Part shown: positions 25,724-34,830 of the stretch, piece after piece
How positions within the stretch are numbered: position 1 is the stretch's first letter
Layout: each line of letters starts with the position of its first letter
Program-made: the position numbers and the translations under genes
From: Burkholderia sp. Bp9143
Lineage (GTDB): Bacteria; Pseudomonadota; Gammaproteobacteria; Burkholderiales; Burkholderiaceae
NCBI RefSeq assembly: GCF_003853645.1
Contig: NZ_QTPO01000018.1
Location: 1-64,000, forward strand
Direction: 5' to 3'
Length of the DNA: 64,000 nucleotides
The notes under the pieces: model-generated
What the model saw: only the letters and a program-made list of their open reading frames with translations
Database searches by the model: none
Told to the model about the DNA's origin: nothing

Positions 25724-27175
25724 TCAGATCCCGAGCGCGGCCATTTTCTTGTAGAGCGTCGCGCGCCCGATGCCAATTCGTGCTGCCGCCTTCGATACAC
25801 ATCCGTCTTCGGATCGCAGCGCGGCGCGGAGAAAGCGCTTCTCGAACATCCGCATCGCGTCCTCGTAGCTTGCGCCGTCGATGTCCATGTCCTGCGCCGC
25901 GGCCGGTTCCCGGACAAATTCCGGATCGCAAAGCGCCCCGTCGATGTTGTCGCCGACGAACGGAGCCAGCACGTCCGCGGTGATGCACGGACGCTCGGAA
26001 AACATCACCGCGCGCTCGAGCGTGTTGCGCAATTCGCGCACATTCCCCGGCCACGCGTGCTCGCGCAGCAGTTGCAGCGCGTCTTCGCTGAGCGTCGGGC
26101 GATCGAGATGGTGGTGTGCCGCCAATTCATCGAGGATCATGTCGGACAGCGCGGCGATATCGTGCGTGCGCTTTCTCAGCGGCGGCGTTTGAATGGTGAG
26201 CACGTTGAGCCGGTAGTAGAGGTCGGCGCGGAAGCGGCGTGCGGCGACGAGTTCGGCAAGGGCGACCGAGGTTGCCGCAATGATTCTCGCATTGCTCACG
26301 ACGACGCGATTCGTGCCAAGCGGTTCGAATTCCTTTTCCTGAAGCACGCGCAGGAGTTTGCCCTGCAGCGACAGCGGCATGTCGCCGATTTCATCGAGGA
26401 AAAGCGTGCCGCCGTGAGCCAGTTCGAACTTGCCGACCCGGCCTTTTCGGTCGGCGCCGGTATAGGCGCCCGCGGCCGCGCCGAACAGTTCGACCTCGAG
26501 CAGTGAATCGGGAATCGCCGCGACATTGACGGCGACGAACGGCTTGTCGGCGTGCGCCGAGGCGCTATGTATCGCATGGGCGATCAGTTCCTTGCCGGTA
26601 CCGGTTTCACCGAGCAGAAGCACGGGGGAATCGACCTGCGCGGCGCGCCGTGCGAGACGCTTCACTTCCATGCTGGCGGGGCTCGTGCCGACGAAATTCG
26701 ACAGCCCGTATCGGGCTCGCCGTGTCTGGGCCAGTGCATGGCGCGCGGCGATGAGTTCCGCTTGCAGGCGCGAGTACTGGCTGAACAGCGGCGTGAGTGC
26801 CTTCAGCTCTCCAAACAGCGCAAAACCGATGGCGCCGATGATGGCCCCGTTGTCGTCCTTCAGCGGCAATCGCGTCACGACGAAGGGTTCGTGCCCGGTT
26901 TCCAGTATGTCCAGCAGGATGGGTTTGCCGGTTTCGACGACCTCTCGCATGAGGCTGTTGGGGATGACCGACTCGCAGTCGAGACCGATCGCGATCTTGG
27001 GATCGGCAAAGCCGAAGTGGGCGGCATACTTTTCATTGATCCAGACGACCTTGGCCTGTCGGTCGACGATCAGCGTGCCCTCGCTGGAATTGTTGAAGGT
27101 TTCGAAGAGCGAGCGCATGGCGCGCCCCCATACATAGCTGTAGTCGCTCAGGATGGTGCCGACCTCGGTTGCCAT
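25724..27175 (-). CDS. Sigma-54-dependent transcriptional activator with PAS domain
   Basis: A 483-residue enhancer-binding protein. An N-terminal PAS sensor (about residues 20-125) is followed by an AAA+ domain (about 160-390) with Walker A GETGTGKE (189-196), the sigma-54 contact loop GAYTGA (236-241, a normal variant of GAFTGA) and Walker B GGTLFLDE (255-262). A C-terminal Fis-type HTH (VSKAAARIGIGRATLYKKM) follows. It lies between the oligomer hydrolase gene and the divergent PHB depolymerase gene. Both have candidate -24/-12 promoters, so it probably activates extracellular PHB use in response to a metabolite sensed by PAS. Confidence 0.9.
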   Translation of the reverse strand: MATEVGTILSDYSYVWGRAMRSLFETFNNSSEGTLIVDRQAKVVWINEKYAAHFGFADPKIAIGLDCESVIPNSLMREVVETGKPILLDILETGHEPFVVTRLPLKDDNGAIIGAIGFALFGELKALTPLFSQYSRLQAELIAARHALAQTRRARYGLSNFVGTSPASMEVKRLARRAAQVDSPVLLLGETGTGKELIAHAIHSASAHADKPFVAVNVAAIPDSLLEVELFGAAAGAYTGADRKGRVGKFELAHGGTLFLDEIGDMPLSLQGKLLRVLQEKEFEPLGTNRVVVSNARIIAATSVALAELVAARRFRADLYYRLNVLTIQTPPLRKRTHDIAALSDMILDELAAHHHLDRPTLSEDALQLLREHAWPGNVRELRNTLERAVMFSERPCITADVLAPFVGDNIDGALCDPEFVREPAAAQDMDIDGASYEDAMRMFEKRFLRAALRSEDGCVSKAAARIGIGRATLYKKMAALGI

Positions 27176-27662
27176 TCGGATTTTCTCCTTGTTGTGTGAC
27201 AGTGCCGCTCGGTCCTGCTTGCCGCGAACCGTCTCGGGTTGGAGACGAAGGCGAGCAGTGTCTCAACTTGTGGATTTTCGGGGGAGTGGTAATTCCCCTG
27301 ATCAATCGCGTTTCCTCGCTTGTCTCGGCACATTCGCGGAAATGAAGTGCGGATTCCTCACTTTCCGTTATGGATCGGAATGGCGACGGGAGGGCGGCGC
27401 GAAGCGGGTTTGGCTTGCGAAGAGGCTCGCCGCGGCAATGATTGCGGCGGCGCCGGTCGCGCAATGCCGATCGATGGCGGGCATGGATGCTGCTTGTGAT
27501 CCGTACGGCATCGGGGACTGGCTGCTGTTCGCTCGTTTCCCGACGCGGTGGGTGATGTGTCGATCCGCTCGACCCGAACCGGCAGGCCATTCAAGACGGG
27601 ACGGTCATCACGTCCGTCGAGCCAGCCTCGTACGCAGTATCCAAACAAGTAAAGGAGACGTC
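27176..27662. other. 487-bp divergent regulatory region
   Basis: The region separates the sigma-54 activator gene (minus strand) from the PHB depolymerase gene (plus strand). It holds a candidate sigma-54 promoter at 27479-27494 and the depolymerase ribosome binding site aaaggag at 27651-27657. Open frames inside it show no protein-like features. Activator binding sites are expected in 27180-27460, but no clear palindrome was found. Confidence 0.4.
27479..27494 (+). promoter_or_regulatory. Candidate sigma-54 promoter of the PHB depolymerase gene
   Basis: The sequence gggcatggatgctgct keeps GG and GC exactly 10 bp apart and matches GGCATG of the -24 consensus; the -12 box is CTGCT rather than TTGCT. 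It lies about 170 bp upstream of the depolymerase ATG, so a long leader is implied. Confidence 0.42.
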
Positions 27663-29129
27663 ATGCAATTGCTTTCACGACGCCAGTGGCGATGGCTTGT
27701 GGGTTTCTTCGCTGCGCTCGCAACGACTTCTGCATTGGCCGCTGTCACGCCCGGCCCCGGAACCTGGAGTGCGCAGCAAACCTGGGCCGCGGATTCCGTC
27801 AATGGCGGCAACCTGACCGGCTATTTCTACTGGCCGGCGAGCCAGCCAACCACACCCAACGGTCAGCGGGCGCTGATTCTGGTGCTGCACGGTTGCCTGC
27901 AGACCGCGTCCGGCGACGTGATCAACAACAGCAATGCAGCCGGTTTCAACTGGAAGGCGATTGCAGATCAGTACGGTGCGATCATCCTGGCGCCGAACGC
28001 GACCGGCAACGTCTATAGCAATCACTGCTGGGATTATGCGAACACGTCCCCGAGTCGTAGTGCCGGCCATGTTGGCGTGCTGCTGGATCTGGTGAACCGC
28101 TTTGTATCGAACTCGCAATACGCGATCGATCCCAATCAGGTGTATGTTGCGGGCCTGTCTTCCGGCGGCGGCATGACGATGGTGCTGGGTTGTATCGCAC
28201 CCGATATCTTCGCCGGGATCGGGATCAATGCCGGGCCGCCGCCGGGAACGACCACGGCGCAGATCGGTTACGTGCCGAGCGGTTATACGGCGACGACAGC
28301 GGCGAACCAGTGCAAGGCGTGGGCGGGATCCAACGTGAGCAAGTTTTCGACGCAGATTGCCGGGGCAGTTTGGGGGACATCGGATTACACGGTTGCTCAG
28401 GCCTACGGTCCGCTCGACACGGCGGCCTTCCGGAGCATTTACGGCGGCACCTTTACTCAAGGCGCGAAAGTGACGATTCCGGGTGGCGGAACGAACACGC
28501 CGTATTCCGACAGCAGCGGCAAAGTCCGGACGCACGAGATTTCGGTCTCCGGGATGTCGCATGCATGGCCGGCCGGTTCCGGCGGCAACAACGCGAACTA
28601 CGTGGATGCCACTCACATCAACTATCCGGTGTTCCTGATGGATTACTGGGTCAAGAACAACCTCCGCGCGGTGTCGGGGCCGGCGCCGTCGGGCTCCGCG
28701 CCGACCGGCCTCGCGGTGGCAGGCACGACCCAGACGAGCGTTTCGCTGTCGTGGAATGCCGTTGCCAACGCAACGAGTTACAACGTTTATCGTAACGGGA
28801 GCAAGGTCGGCTCTTCCGCATCCGCGAGTTACACCGATTCGGGATTGATCGCGGGGACGACCTATTCCTATACGGTGACCGAAATCGATCCCAATGCAGG
28901 GGAGAGCGCTCAATCGTCCGCGGTTTCGGCGACGACGCAATCGAACTTCGCGTGTACCGAGACGACGGCGACGAACTATGCGCATGTGCAGGCCGGCCGT
29001 GCGCATGATTCAGGCGGTACAGCCTATGCGAACGGGTCGAATCAAAGCATGGGGCTGGACAACGTCTTTTATTCGAACACGCTGGCGCAGACCTCGGCCG
29101 GATACTACGTCATCGGCAACTGCCCGTGA
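27663..29129 (+). CDS. phaZ: Extracellular poly(3-hydroxybutyrate) depolymerase
   Basis: A 488-residue secreted esterase. After a signal peptide (ending SALAA) comes a catalytic alpha/beta-hydrolase domain with an oxyanion-hole segment LVLHGCLQ (residues 74-81) and lipase box GLSSG (164-168, Ser166). Candidate acid and base residues lie around WGTSDYTV and SGMSHAWPAG. A fibronectin type III linker (about 345-430) and a short C-terminal polymer-binding region follow. It hydrolyses denatured PHB granules outside the cell. An aaaggag ribosome binding site precedes the ATG. The oligomer hydrolase at 23300 completes the route to monomer. Confidence 0.9.
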   Translation: MQLLSRRQWRWLVGFFAALATTSALAAVTPGPGTWSAQQTWAADSVNGGNLTGYFYWPASQPTTPNGQRALILVLHGCLQTASGDVINNSNAAGFNWKAIADQYGAIILAPNATGNVYSNHCWDYANTSPSRSAGHVGVLLDLVNRFVSNSQYAIDPNQVYVAGLSSGGGMTMVLGCIAPDIFAGIGINAGPPPGTTTAQIGYVPSGYTATTAANQCKAWAGSNVSKFSTQIAGAVWGTSDYTVAQAYGPLDTAAFRSIYGGTFTQGAKVTIPGGGTNTPYSDSSGKVRTHEISVSGMSHAWPAGSGGNNANYVDATHINYPVFLMDYWVKNNLRAVSGPAPSGSAPTGLAVAGTTQTSVSLSWNAVANATSYNVYRNGSKVGSSASASYTDSGLIAGTTYSYTVTEIDPNAGESAQSSAVSATTQSNFACTETTATNYAHVQAGRAHDSGGTAYANGSNQSMGLDNVFYSNTLAQTSAGYYVIGNCP

Positions 29130-29156
29130 CGCGGGACGCATGCTCAACAGTTGATT

Positions 29157-29177
29157 GAACGGGCGACCGGCCCGTTC
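29157..29177 (+). terminator. Hairpin after phaZ
   Basis: An 8-bp perfect stem gaacgggc / gcccgttc with a 5-nt loop lies 27 bp after the phaZ stop. There is no T tract, so termination would be weak or Rho-assisted. Confidence 0.35.
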
Positions 29178-29185
29178 GATCGGCG

Positions 29186-29220
29186 GCATTGCCGGGGCGA
29201 TCGGTGCGCCCCGGCAATGC
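29186..29220 (+). terminator. 14-bp perfect hairpin after phaZ
   Basis: The arms gcattgccggggcg and cgccccggcaatgc pair perfectly across a 7-nt loop. This is the most stable short inverted repeat noticed in the window. It probably ends transcription or protects the 3' end of phaZ mRNA. No T tract follows. Confidence 0.45.
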
Positions 29221-29286
29221 GGTCATGCATCGATCCGGATCTGTATGCCGGACGAACCGTAGCGTGCGGTTGCCTTGAATCCGTCT

Positions 29287-29400
29287 TCAGATCCGCTGCT
29301 GGCCGCCATCGACGAACCGTTCGATGCCGTTCACGAAGCTCGCGTCGTCCGACGCGAGGAGCATTGCCCGACTACTTCGCCGAACACTTGTCCGATCCGT
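29287..29400 (-). pseudogene. 3' remnant of an SDR gene (gluconate-5-dehydrogenase-like)
   Basis: The minus strand encodes RAMLLASDDASFVNGIERF, VDGGQQRI and a stop at 29289-29287, the standard C-terminal end of a classical SDR. The match can be followed for only about 35 codons to the right; the rest of a roughly 250-residue gene is absent. It sits immediately downstream of an L-idonate-5-dehydrogenase-like gene on the same strand. In intact idonate or gluconate operons an SDR 5-keto-gluconate reductase is the partner of that enzyme, so an idnO-like gene was probably deleted. Confidence 0.6.
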
Positions 29401-29440
29401 CCTGGCAATGGCCGACGTGATCGGGTGGCGGGAAAGTGAT

Positions 29441-30475
29441 TCAGTCGAACGTGACAAGCACCTTCATGGCTCTCGTGCGATCGCCAGCCGTCTGAAATGC
29501 CTTGACGCAATCCTGATACGGAAAGATGTCGGAAATCAGCGGCTTGACGTCGATCAGCCCGTTGTTCAGCATGTCGACGGCCATCGCGAATTCCTCGTGG
29601 AAGCGGAACGCCCCGCGCAAATCGAACTCCTTCGCGACAATCGCGTTCATCGGCAGCGCGCTGTCGCCGCCGAGCCCGATCTGCACGATGATCCCGCGCG
29701 GCCGCAGCACGTCGAGCGCCGAACGTAGCGCGGACGCATTGCCACTCGCCTCGAACAACACGTCGAAGGTGCCTTTGCCGGCCGCATAGGGCGCGAGCCC
29801 GGCCGGTGCTTCCGCGACGTTGATCGCGACGTCAGCGCCGACTTTCCTCGCGCTGTCGAGTGGCATCGCGTTGACGTCGGTCGCAACGATCATGGCCGCG
29901 CCCGCGCGGCGGGCCGCCGCGACGACCAGCGAGCCGATCGGCCCGCAGCCGGTGACCAGTACGCGCTTGCCGAGCAGCGGACCCGCACGGCGCACGGCAT
30001 GCAGCGCGACCGACAGCGGTTCGGCCATCGCCGCTTCCGCATCGCTGACGTTGTCGGCAACGCAATGCGCCTGCGCACGATCGATCACGACCTCCTGCCG
30101 AAACGCGCCCTGCACGTGCGGCGTACGCATCGCGCTGCCGTAGTAGCGCATGTCCATGCAATGGTTCTGCAGGCCTTGCTGACAGTATTCGCACAACCCG
30201 CACGGGCGGCTCGGGCTGATCGCGATGCGCGTGCCGGGCGTGAAATCTCGTACGTTCTCGCCGACACGGGAGACGACGCCGGACACTTCATGCCCGAGCA
30301 CCATCGGTTCCTTGATGCGAACCGTGCCGAATCCGCCGTGGTTGTAATAGTGCAGATCGGAGCCGCAGATGCCGCCAGCGCGAACGCGAATCAGCATCTG
30401 GTCCGGGCCGACCTCGGGCGTCGGAACGTCCTCGATCCGCAGATCGAGCGGGGCGTGAATGACAAGTGCTTGCAT
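29441..30475 (-). CDS. idnD: Zinc-dependent MDR dehydrogenase, L-idonate 5-dehydrogenase-like
   Basis: A 344-residue medium-chain dehydrogenase. Catalytic zinc ligands are Cys37 (GICGSD) and His62-Glu63 (LGHEVSG), and a structural-zinc cysteine cluster lies in RPCGLCEYCQQGLQNHC. The nucleotide loop is VTGCGPIGSLV. The sequence fits L-idonate 5-dehydrogenase (L-idonate to 5-keto-D-gluconate), with other polyol or L-threonine dehydrogenases less likely. The gene is 104 bp downstream of pntB on the same strand, and the SDR remnant downstream supports the idonate assignment. The transhydrogenase next door could balance the NADH/NADPH produced and used by such a pair. Confidence 0.75.
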   Translation of the reverse strand: MQALVIHAPLDLRIEDVPTPEVGPDQMLIRVRAGGICGSDLHYYNHGGFGTVRIKEPMVLGHEVSGVVSRVGENVRDFTPGTRIAISPSRPCGLCEYCQQGLQNHCMDMRYYGSAMRTPHVQGAFRQEVVIDRAQAHCVADNVSDAEAAMAEPLSVALHAVRRAGPLLGKRVLVTGCGPIGSLVVAAARRAGAAMIVATDVNAMPLDSARKVGADVAINVAEAPAGLAPYAAGKGTFDVLFEASGNASALRSALDVLRPRGIIVQIGLGGDSALPMNAIVAKEFDLRGAFRFHEEFAMAVDMLNNGLIDVKPLISDIFPYQDCVKAFQTAGDRTRAMKVLVTFD

Positions 30476-30579
30476 GGCGGGTCTTTGACGTTGAAAAGTG
30501 ATTGACGGAAGGATTCAGGTGCCGGCGCAATGCGCAAAGGACGATGTTCGTCCGGCTCGGCAAGCACCACGCACGATGG

Positions 30580-32019
30580 TCAGTCCAGCGCTTTCGTCAT
30601 GTTCTCGATGACCTTCTTCGCATCGGAGAACACCATCATGGTCTTGTCCATGTAAAACAGCTCGTTGTCGAGCCCTGCGTACCCCGACGCCATCGAGCGC
30701 TTGTTCACGATGATCGTGCGGGCCTTGTAGGCCTCGAGAATCGGCATGCCGGCGATCGGCGACGACGGATCGTTCTTCGCGGCCGGATTGACCACGTCGT
30801 TCGCGCCGAGCACAAGCACGACGTCGGTCTGGCCGAATTCCGAGTTGATGTCGTCCATCTCGTAGACCTGGTCGTAGGGCACCTCGGCCTCGGCCAGCAG
30901 CACATTCATGTGGCCCGGCATCCGGCCCGCGACCGGATGGATGGCGTAGCGCACGGCGATGCCCTTGCCGGTCAGTTTGTCCGACAGTTCCTTGAGCGCA
31001 TGCTGCGCGCGGGCGACCGCGAGGCCGTAGCCGGGCACGATGACGACCGACTCCGCATTGCCGAGCAGGAACGCCGCATCGTCGGCCGAGCCCGATTTGA
31101 CCGGGCGCTGTTCCTGTTTCGTGCCGCCCTGCGCGGACGCTTCCGCGCCGAAGCCGCCCAGAATCACGTTGGCGAACGAGCGGTTCATCGCGCGGCACAT
31201 GATGTACGACAGGATCGCGCCCGACGAGCCGACCAGCGAGCCGGAAATGATCAGCATCGGATTGTTCAGCGAGAAGCCGATGCCGGCCGCGGCCCAGCCC
31301 GAGTACGAGTTGAGCATCGACACGACGACCGGCATGTCCGCGCCGCCGATCGGAATGATGATCAGGACGCCGAGCACGAACGCGATCGCGGTCATCACGA
31401 TGAACGGCAGCCACGATTGCGTGACGACGAATGCGCCGCCGAAGCCGAGCATCGCGAGCGCGAGCGCGAGATTGACCGCATGCTGCCCGCGAAAGACGAC
31501 GGGCGCGCCCTGAAACAGGCGGAACGTGTACTTGCCCGCGAGTTTGCCGAACGCGATGACCGAGCCGGAGAACGTGATGGCGCCGATGAAGGTGCCGATG
31601 AACAGTTCGACGCGGTTGCCGTACGGGATCGTGCGGCCGTCGGCGGCGAGCCCGAACGCGGACGGTTCGCAGACCACCGCATACGCGATGCACACGGCCG
31701 CGAGGCCGATCAACGAATGCATCGCGGCGACGAGTTCGGGCATCTTCGTCATTTCGACGCGCGCCGCGACGGTCGCACCGATGATGCCGCCGATCGCGAG
31801 GGAGGTGGCCAGCAGGCCGAGGCCCAGCGTCAGGCTCGCGCCGAGCGTCGCGGCCTGCTTCGCGATCAACGCGATCGTCGTGAGGATCGCGATCGCGATG
31901 CCCGCCATGCCGAACACGTTGCCCAGGCGGGCGGTGCGCGGATGCGAGAGTCCCTTCAGTGCCTGAATGAAGCAGACCGACGCGACGAGATACAACAGCG
32001 TGACGAGATTCAGGCTCAT
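30580..32019 (-). CDS. pntB: NAD(P) transhydrogenase subunit beta
   Basis: A 479-residue proton-translocating transhydrogenase beta subunit. The N-terminal half contains about nine membrane helices with TFSGSVIAFGKL. The C-terminal dIII domain binds NADP and carries VVIVPGYGLAVARAQ and LVLGANDVVNPAA. The complex couples hydride transfer from NADH to NADP with proton entry. It overlaps the preceding small subunit gene by 4 bp, as in the split three-gene pnt operons of Burkholderia. Confidence 0.95.
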   Translation of the reverse strand: MSLNLVTLLYLVASVCFIQALKGLSHPRTARLGNVFGMAGIAIAILTTIALIAKQAATLGASLTLGLGLLATSLAIGGIIGATVAARVEMTKMPELVAAMHSLIGLAAVCIAYAVVCEPSAFGLAADGRTIPYGNRVELFIGTFIGAITFSGSVIAFGKLAGKYTFRLFQGAPVVFRGQHAVNLALALAMLGFGGAFVVTQSWLPFIVMTAIAFVLGVLIIIPIGGADMPVVVSMLNSYSGWAAAGIGFSLNNPMLIISGSLVGSSGAILSYIMCRAMNRSFANVILGGFGAEASAQGGTKQEQRPVKSGSADDAAFLLGNAESVVIVPGYGLAVARAQHALKELSDKLTGKGIAVRYAIHPVAGRMPGHMNVLLAEAEVPYDQVYEMDDINSEFGQTDVVLVLGANDVVNPAAKNDPSSPIAGMPILEAYKARTIIVNKRSMASGYAGLDNELFYMDKTMMVFSDAKKVIENMTKALD

Positions 32020-32336
32020 TGCGCGGCTCCGGAGGCGGGCTGACGGCTGTCCTTCTTGCGGAACATCTCGAGCATGCGCCGCGTGACGAGGAAGCCGCCG
32101 AACACGTTCACGGCAGCGAGCGCGACGGCGACCGCGCCGAAGGTCTTGCCCGAGGTGCCGGTCGTCAGGCCGGTCGCGAGCATCGCACCGACGATGACGA
32201 TTGCCGAGATCGCATTGGTGACGGCCATGAGCGGCGTATGCAGCGCCGGCGTGACGTTCCAGACGACGTGGTATCCGACGTAGATCGCCAGCGTGAAGAT
32301 GATGAGATTGAGGGTGGTGTGATTGATCAATTCCAT
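32016..32336 (-). CDS. pntA2: NAD(P) transhydrogenase subunit alpha part 2 (membrane)
   Basis: A 106-residue membrane protein with three or four helices (IIFTLAIYVGYHVVW, PLMAVTNAISAIVIVGAML). It equals the C-terminal membrane part of the longer PntA of enterobacteria. It sits between pntA1 and pntB, separated from pntA1 by 10 bp and overlapping pntB by 4 bp. Confidence 0.92.
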   Translation of the reverse strand: MELINHTTLNLIIFTLAIYVGYHVVWNVTPALHTPLMAVTNAISAIVIVGAMLATGLTTGTSGKTFGAVAVALAAVNVFGGFLVTRRMLEMFRKKDSRQPASGAAQ

Positions 32337-32346
32337 GATGCGGCCT

Positions 32347-33489
32347 CTAGGCGGATTTCTGGCGCGACGCGTCGTGACCGAGCAGCGTGGCGGCGACGAT
32401 GTCGTCGGTCGTATCGATCCTGAGCTGGCCGCCTTCGTCGACGATCAGCTTCAGGAAGTCGAGCACGTTGCGCGCGTAGAGCGCGGATGCGTCGGCGGCG
32501 ACCATCGACGGCAGGTTCGTGTAGCCGGCGATCTGGACGCCGTATCGCGTGACGACGCAGTCCGCTTCGGTGAGCGGGCAATTGCCGCCGCGATGCCCGT
32601 TCGTTTCGGCACCGCGCCCGGCCGCGAGATCGACGATGACGGCGCCGGGCTTCATCTCGCGAACCATGTCCTCCGGCAGCAGCGTCGGTGCGGTTCGGCC
32701 CGGTATCAGCGCGGTCGAGATCACGATGTCGGCAGCCCGCACGCGCTCGCGCACGAGCACGCCCTGACGTGCCAGCCACGAAGCGGGCATGGGGCGCGCA
32801 TAGCCGCCGCTGCCGTTGGCCGCATCGCGTTCTTCGTCGGTTTCGAACGGCACGTCGAGGAATCGGGCGCCGAGCGATTCGATCTGTTCCTTCACCGCCG
32901 GGCGCACGTCCGATGCTTCGATCACGGCGCCCAGGCGCTTCGCGGTGGCGATCGCCTGCAACCCGGCCACGCCCGCGCCCAGGATCAGCACGCGCGCGGC
33001 CTTGACGGTGCCCGCCGCGGTCATCAGCGTGGGAAAGAAGCGCTGGTAGAGCCCGGCGGCGACCAGTACGGCCTTGTAACCGGCGATGTTCGCCTGCGAC
33101 GACAACACGTCCATGCTTTGTGCGCGCGTCGTGCGCGGTATCGCTTCGAGCGCGAATCCGGTGATGCCCGCGTTCGCGAGACGGGCGATGCGTTCGGTAT
33201 TGAACGGATCGAGCATGCCGACCAGCACGGTGCCTTTTTTCAATCGGTCGAGTTCGGCATCGGTCGGCGCCTGGACCTTCAGCACGACCTCGGCGTCCAG
33301 CGCAACGGATGCGTCGACGAGCGTCGCACCGGCCGCGGCATACGCGGCGTCCGAAAAATTCGCGCGGTCGCCGGCGGCGTGCTGAACGCGCACGGCATGC
33401 CCTTGCGCGACGAGCTTCTTGACGGTTTCCGGCGTAGCGGCGACGCGCCATTCGCCTGCCACGATCTCGGCGGGAATGCCGATTCTCAT
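32347..33489 (-). CDS. pntA1: NAD(P) transhydrogenase subunit alpha part 1 (NAD-binding)
   Basis: A 380-residue soluble dI domain, related to alanine dehydrogenase. It opens with MRIGIPAEIVAGEWRVAATPETVKKL and has the NAD loop VLILGAGVAGLQAIATAKRLGA. Start 33489 is chosen because an aggagaagg ribosome binding site precedes it and the family begins with MRIGIP. It is the promoter-proximal gene of the pnt operon. No regulator is adjacent. Confidence 0.93.
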   Translation of the reverse strand: MRIGIPAEIVAGEWRVAATPETVKKLVAQGHAVRVQHAAGDRANFSDAAYAAAGATLVDASVALDAEVVLKVQAPTDAELDRLKKGTVLVGMLDPFNTERIARLANAGITGFALEAIPRTTRAQSMDVLSSQANIAGYKAVLVAAGLYQRFFPTLMTAAGTVKAARVLILGAGVAGLQAIATAKRLGAVIEASDVRPAVKEQIESLGARFLDVPFETDEERDAANGSGGYARPMPASWLARQGVLVRERVRAADIVISTALIPGRTAPTLLPEDMVREMKPGAVIVDLAAGRGAETNGHRGGNCPLTEADCVVTRYGVQIAGYTNLPSMVAADASALYARNVLDFLKLIVDEGGQLRIDTTDDIVAATLLGHDASRQKSA

Positions 33490-33599
33490 GAGTTCCTTCT
33501 CCTGTATGGATCGCACGGTTCGCCGGTCGGCGATGCCCCGGCCGGGATGTGAACCGGCGGAACGGGCCGACTCGCGGCCAATTCCGCCCGGTGCGATCG

Positions 33600-34709
33600 T
33601 CAGAACTTATGTCGCAGGCCGATCGCGGCCTCGAACAGCGAGTTGTAGCCGAAGAACGGCTGATTCGAGCCGGGTGCGGCCGCAAGGCTCGTCCATGCGC
33701 CGGTCAGATGGTTGTAGTCGACGCCGACGTAGACGTCGGTCCGCTTGCTCAGCGCATAGTCGAGCGTCGGCCCGCCGGTGAGGCGGGTGCCGCTCTGGCC
33801 GGCGTGATGCACGACGTCGACGTAGAACGGGAGCTTCAACGTGAGGGCGGGCGTGAAGGAATAGTCGATCGCGGCGGAGAACGAGTCGTTTCGATAATCG
33901 GCCGGATAGACGTGGCTGTAGATATACGAGGCGTAGATCTTCGCGCGGCTGAACGTATAGGTCGCGCCGACGGTGAAGACCTTCTGTGAGCTGTCCGGGA
34001 TCGTGATGCCGAAATACGTGCTGCCGTAGGCCGTCGTCGCGGGCGTCAGGCCGCCGATGTCGTTGACGATCTGGTAGGCGGCGCCGACGCTCAACGGACC
34101 GTTGTCGTAGGACAGGCTGACCGCCGGCGAGGAATTGCGGTGGAAATCGCCCGCGTTCTGGCCGAACGTAAACGAGGCCTTGCCCGTGAACCCGGCGATC
34201 GTCGGGGACGTGTAGCGCACGGAATTGTCGAGGCGGCCGCCGCCCGTCAGGCCAGCGCCCTGGAAGCCGATCGTGCCGGTGAAGTTGGAGAGGGCATAGG
34301 CATCATGCGTCCATGCCATCTCGTGAACGAGCGTATACATGCGCCCGGCCGACAGCGTCCCGTACGGCGTGGCCAGGCCGACCATCGCGGTCCGGCCGAA
34401 CAGCCTCGGCGTGCCCGACGGCGTCGACTGCTGCGTCACGCCGGTATTCGGCGTGAAGCCGGATTCGAGCTGGAAAATCGCCTTGTAGCCGCCGCCGAGA
34501 TCTTCCGCACCCAGCAGCCCCCAGCGGCTTCCCTGGATCTGCCCGCCGCTGCCCATCGTGAACAGCTTGCCGCCGGTCTTGTTCTGGTGCGTGTCGAACC
34601 GGATCGCCTCGTCGATGATGCCGTAGAGCGTGACGCTGGACTGCGCGCGAGCGGTCGTCGCGGTGACGGCTCCGCATGCGATAAGGAAAACTAACAGTTT
34701 CGTATTCAT
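33600..34709 (-). CDS. Gram-negative porin
   Basis: A 369-residue outer-membrane porin. It has a signal peptide (MNTKLLVFLIACGAVTATTARA), mature start QSSVTLYGIIDEAI, the strings GSRWGLLGAEDLGGGYKAIFQLESGF and RTAMVGLATPYGTLSAGRMY, and a C-terminal phenylalanine (GLRHKF). The start follows ggggatt. It lies 110 bp upstream of pntA1 on the same strand, and downstream of the aminotransferase gene. Its substrate is unknown. Confidence 0.92.
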   Translation of the reverse strand: MNTKLLVFLIACGAVTATTARAQSSVTLYGIIDEAIRFDTHQNKTGGKLFTMGSGGQIQGSRWGLLGAEDLGGGYKAIFQLESGFTPNTGVTQQSTPSGTPRLFGRTAMVGLATPYGTLSAGRMYTLVHEMAWTHDAYALSNFTGTIGFQGAGLTGGGRLDNSVRYTSPTIAGFTGKASFTFGQNAGDFHRNSSPAVSLSYDNGPLSVGAAYQIVNDIGGLTPATTAYGSTYFGITIPDSSQKVFTVGATYTFSRAKIYASYIYSHVYPADYRNDSFSAAIDYSFTPALTLKLPFYVDVVHHAGQSGTRLTGGPTLDYALSKRTDVYVGVDYNHLTGAWTSLAAAPGSNQPFFGYNSLFEAAIGLRHKF

Positions 34710-34830
34710 GTGAATCCCCTGGTCGAAAAAGAAGGACGCGGCCCATCCGGCCATCGCGTCCGCGTGCCGCGGCGCGATATGCCTTTTTGTCACGCGGACG
34801 GGCGGATGTGCCGCCGGTCCGGACGATCTT

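Noticed and set aside
27153..27662. N-terminal extension of phaZ through the divergent regulatory region
   Set aside because: The frame is open but the signal peptide and a good ribosome binding site place the start at 27663.
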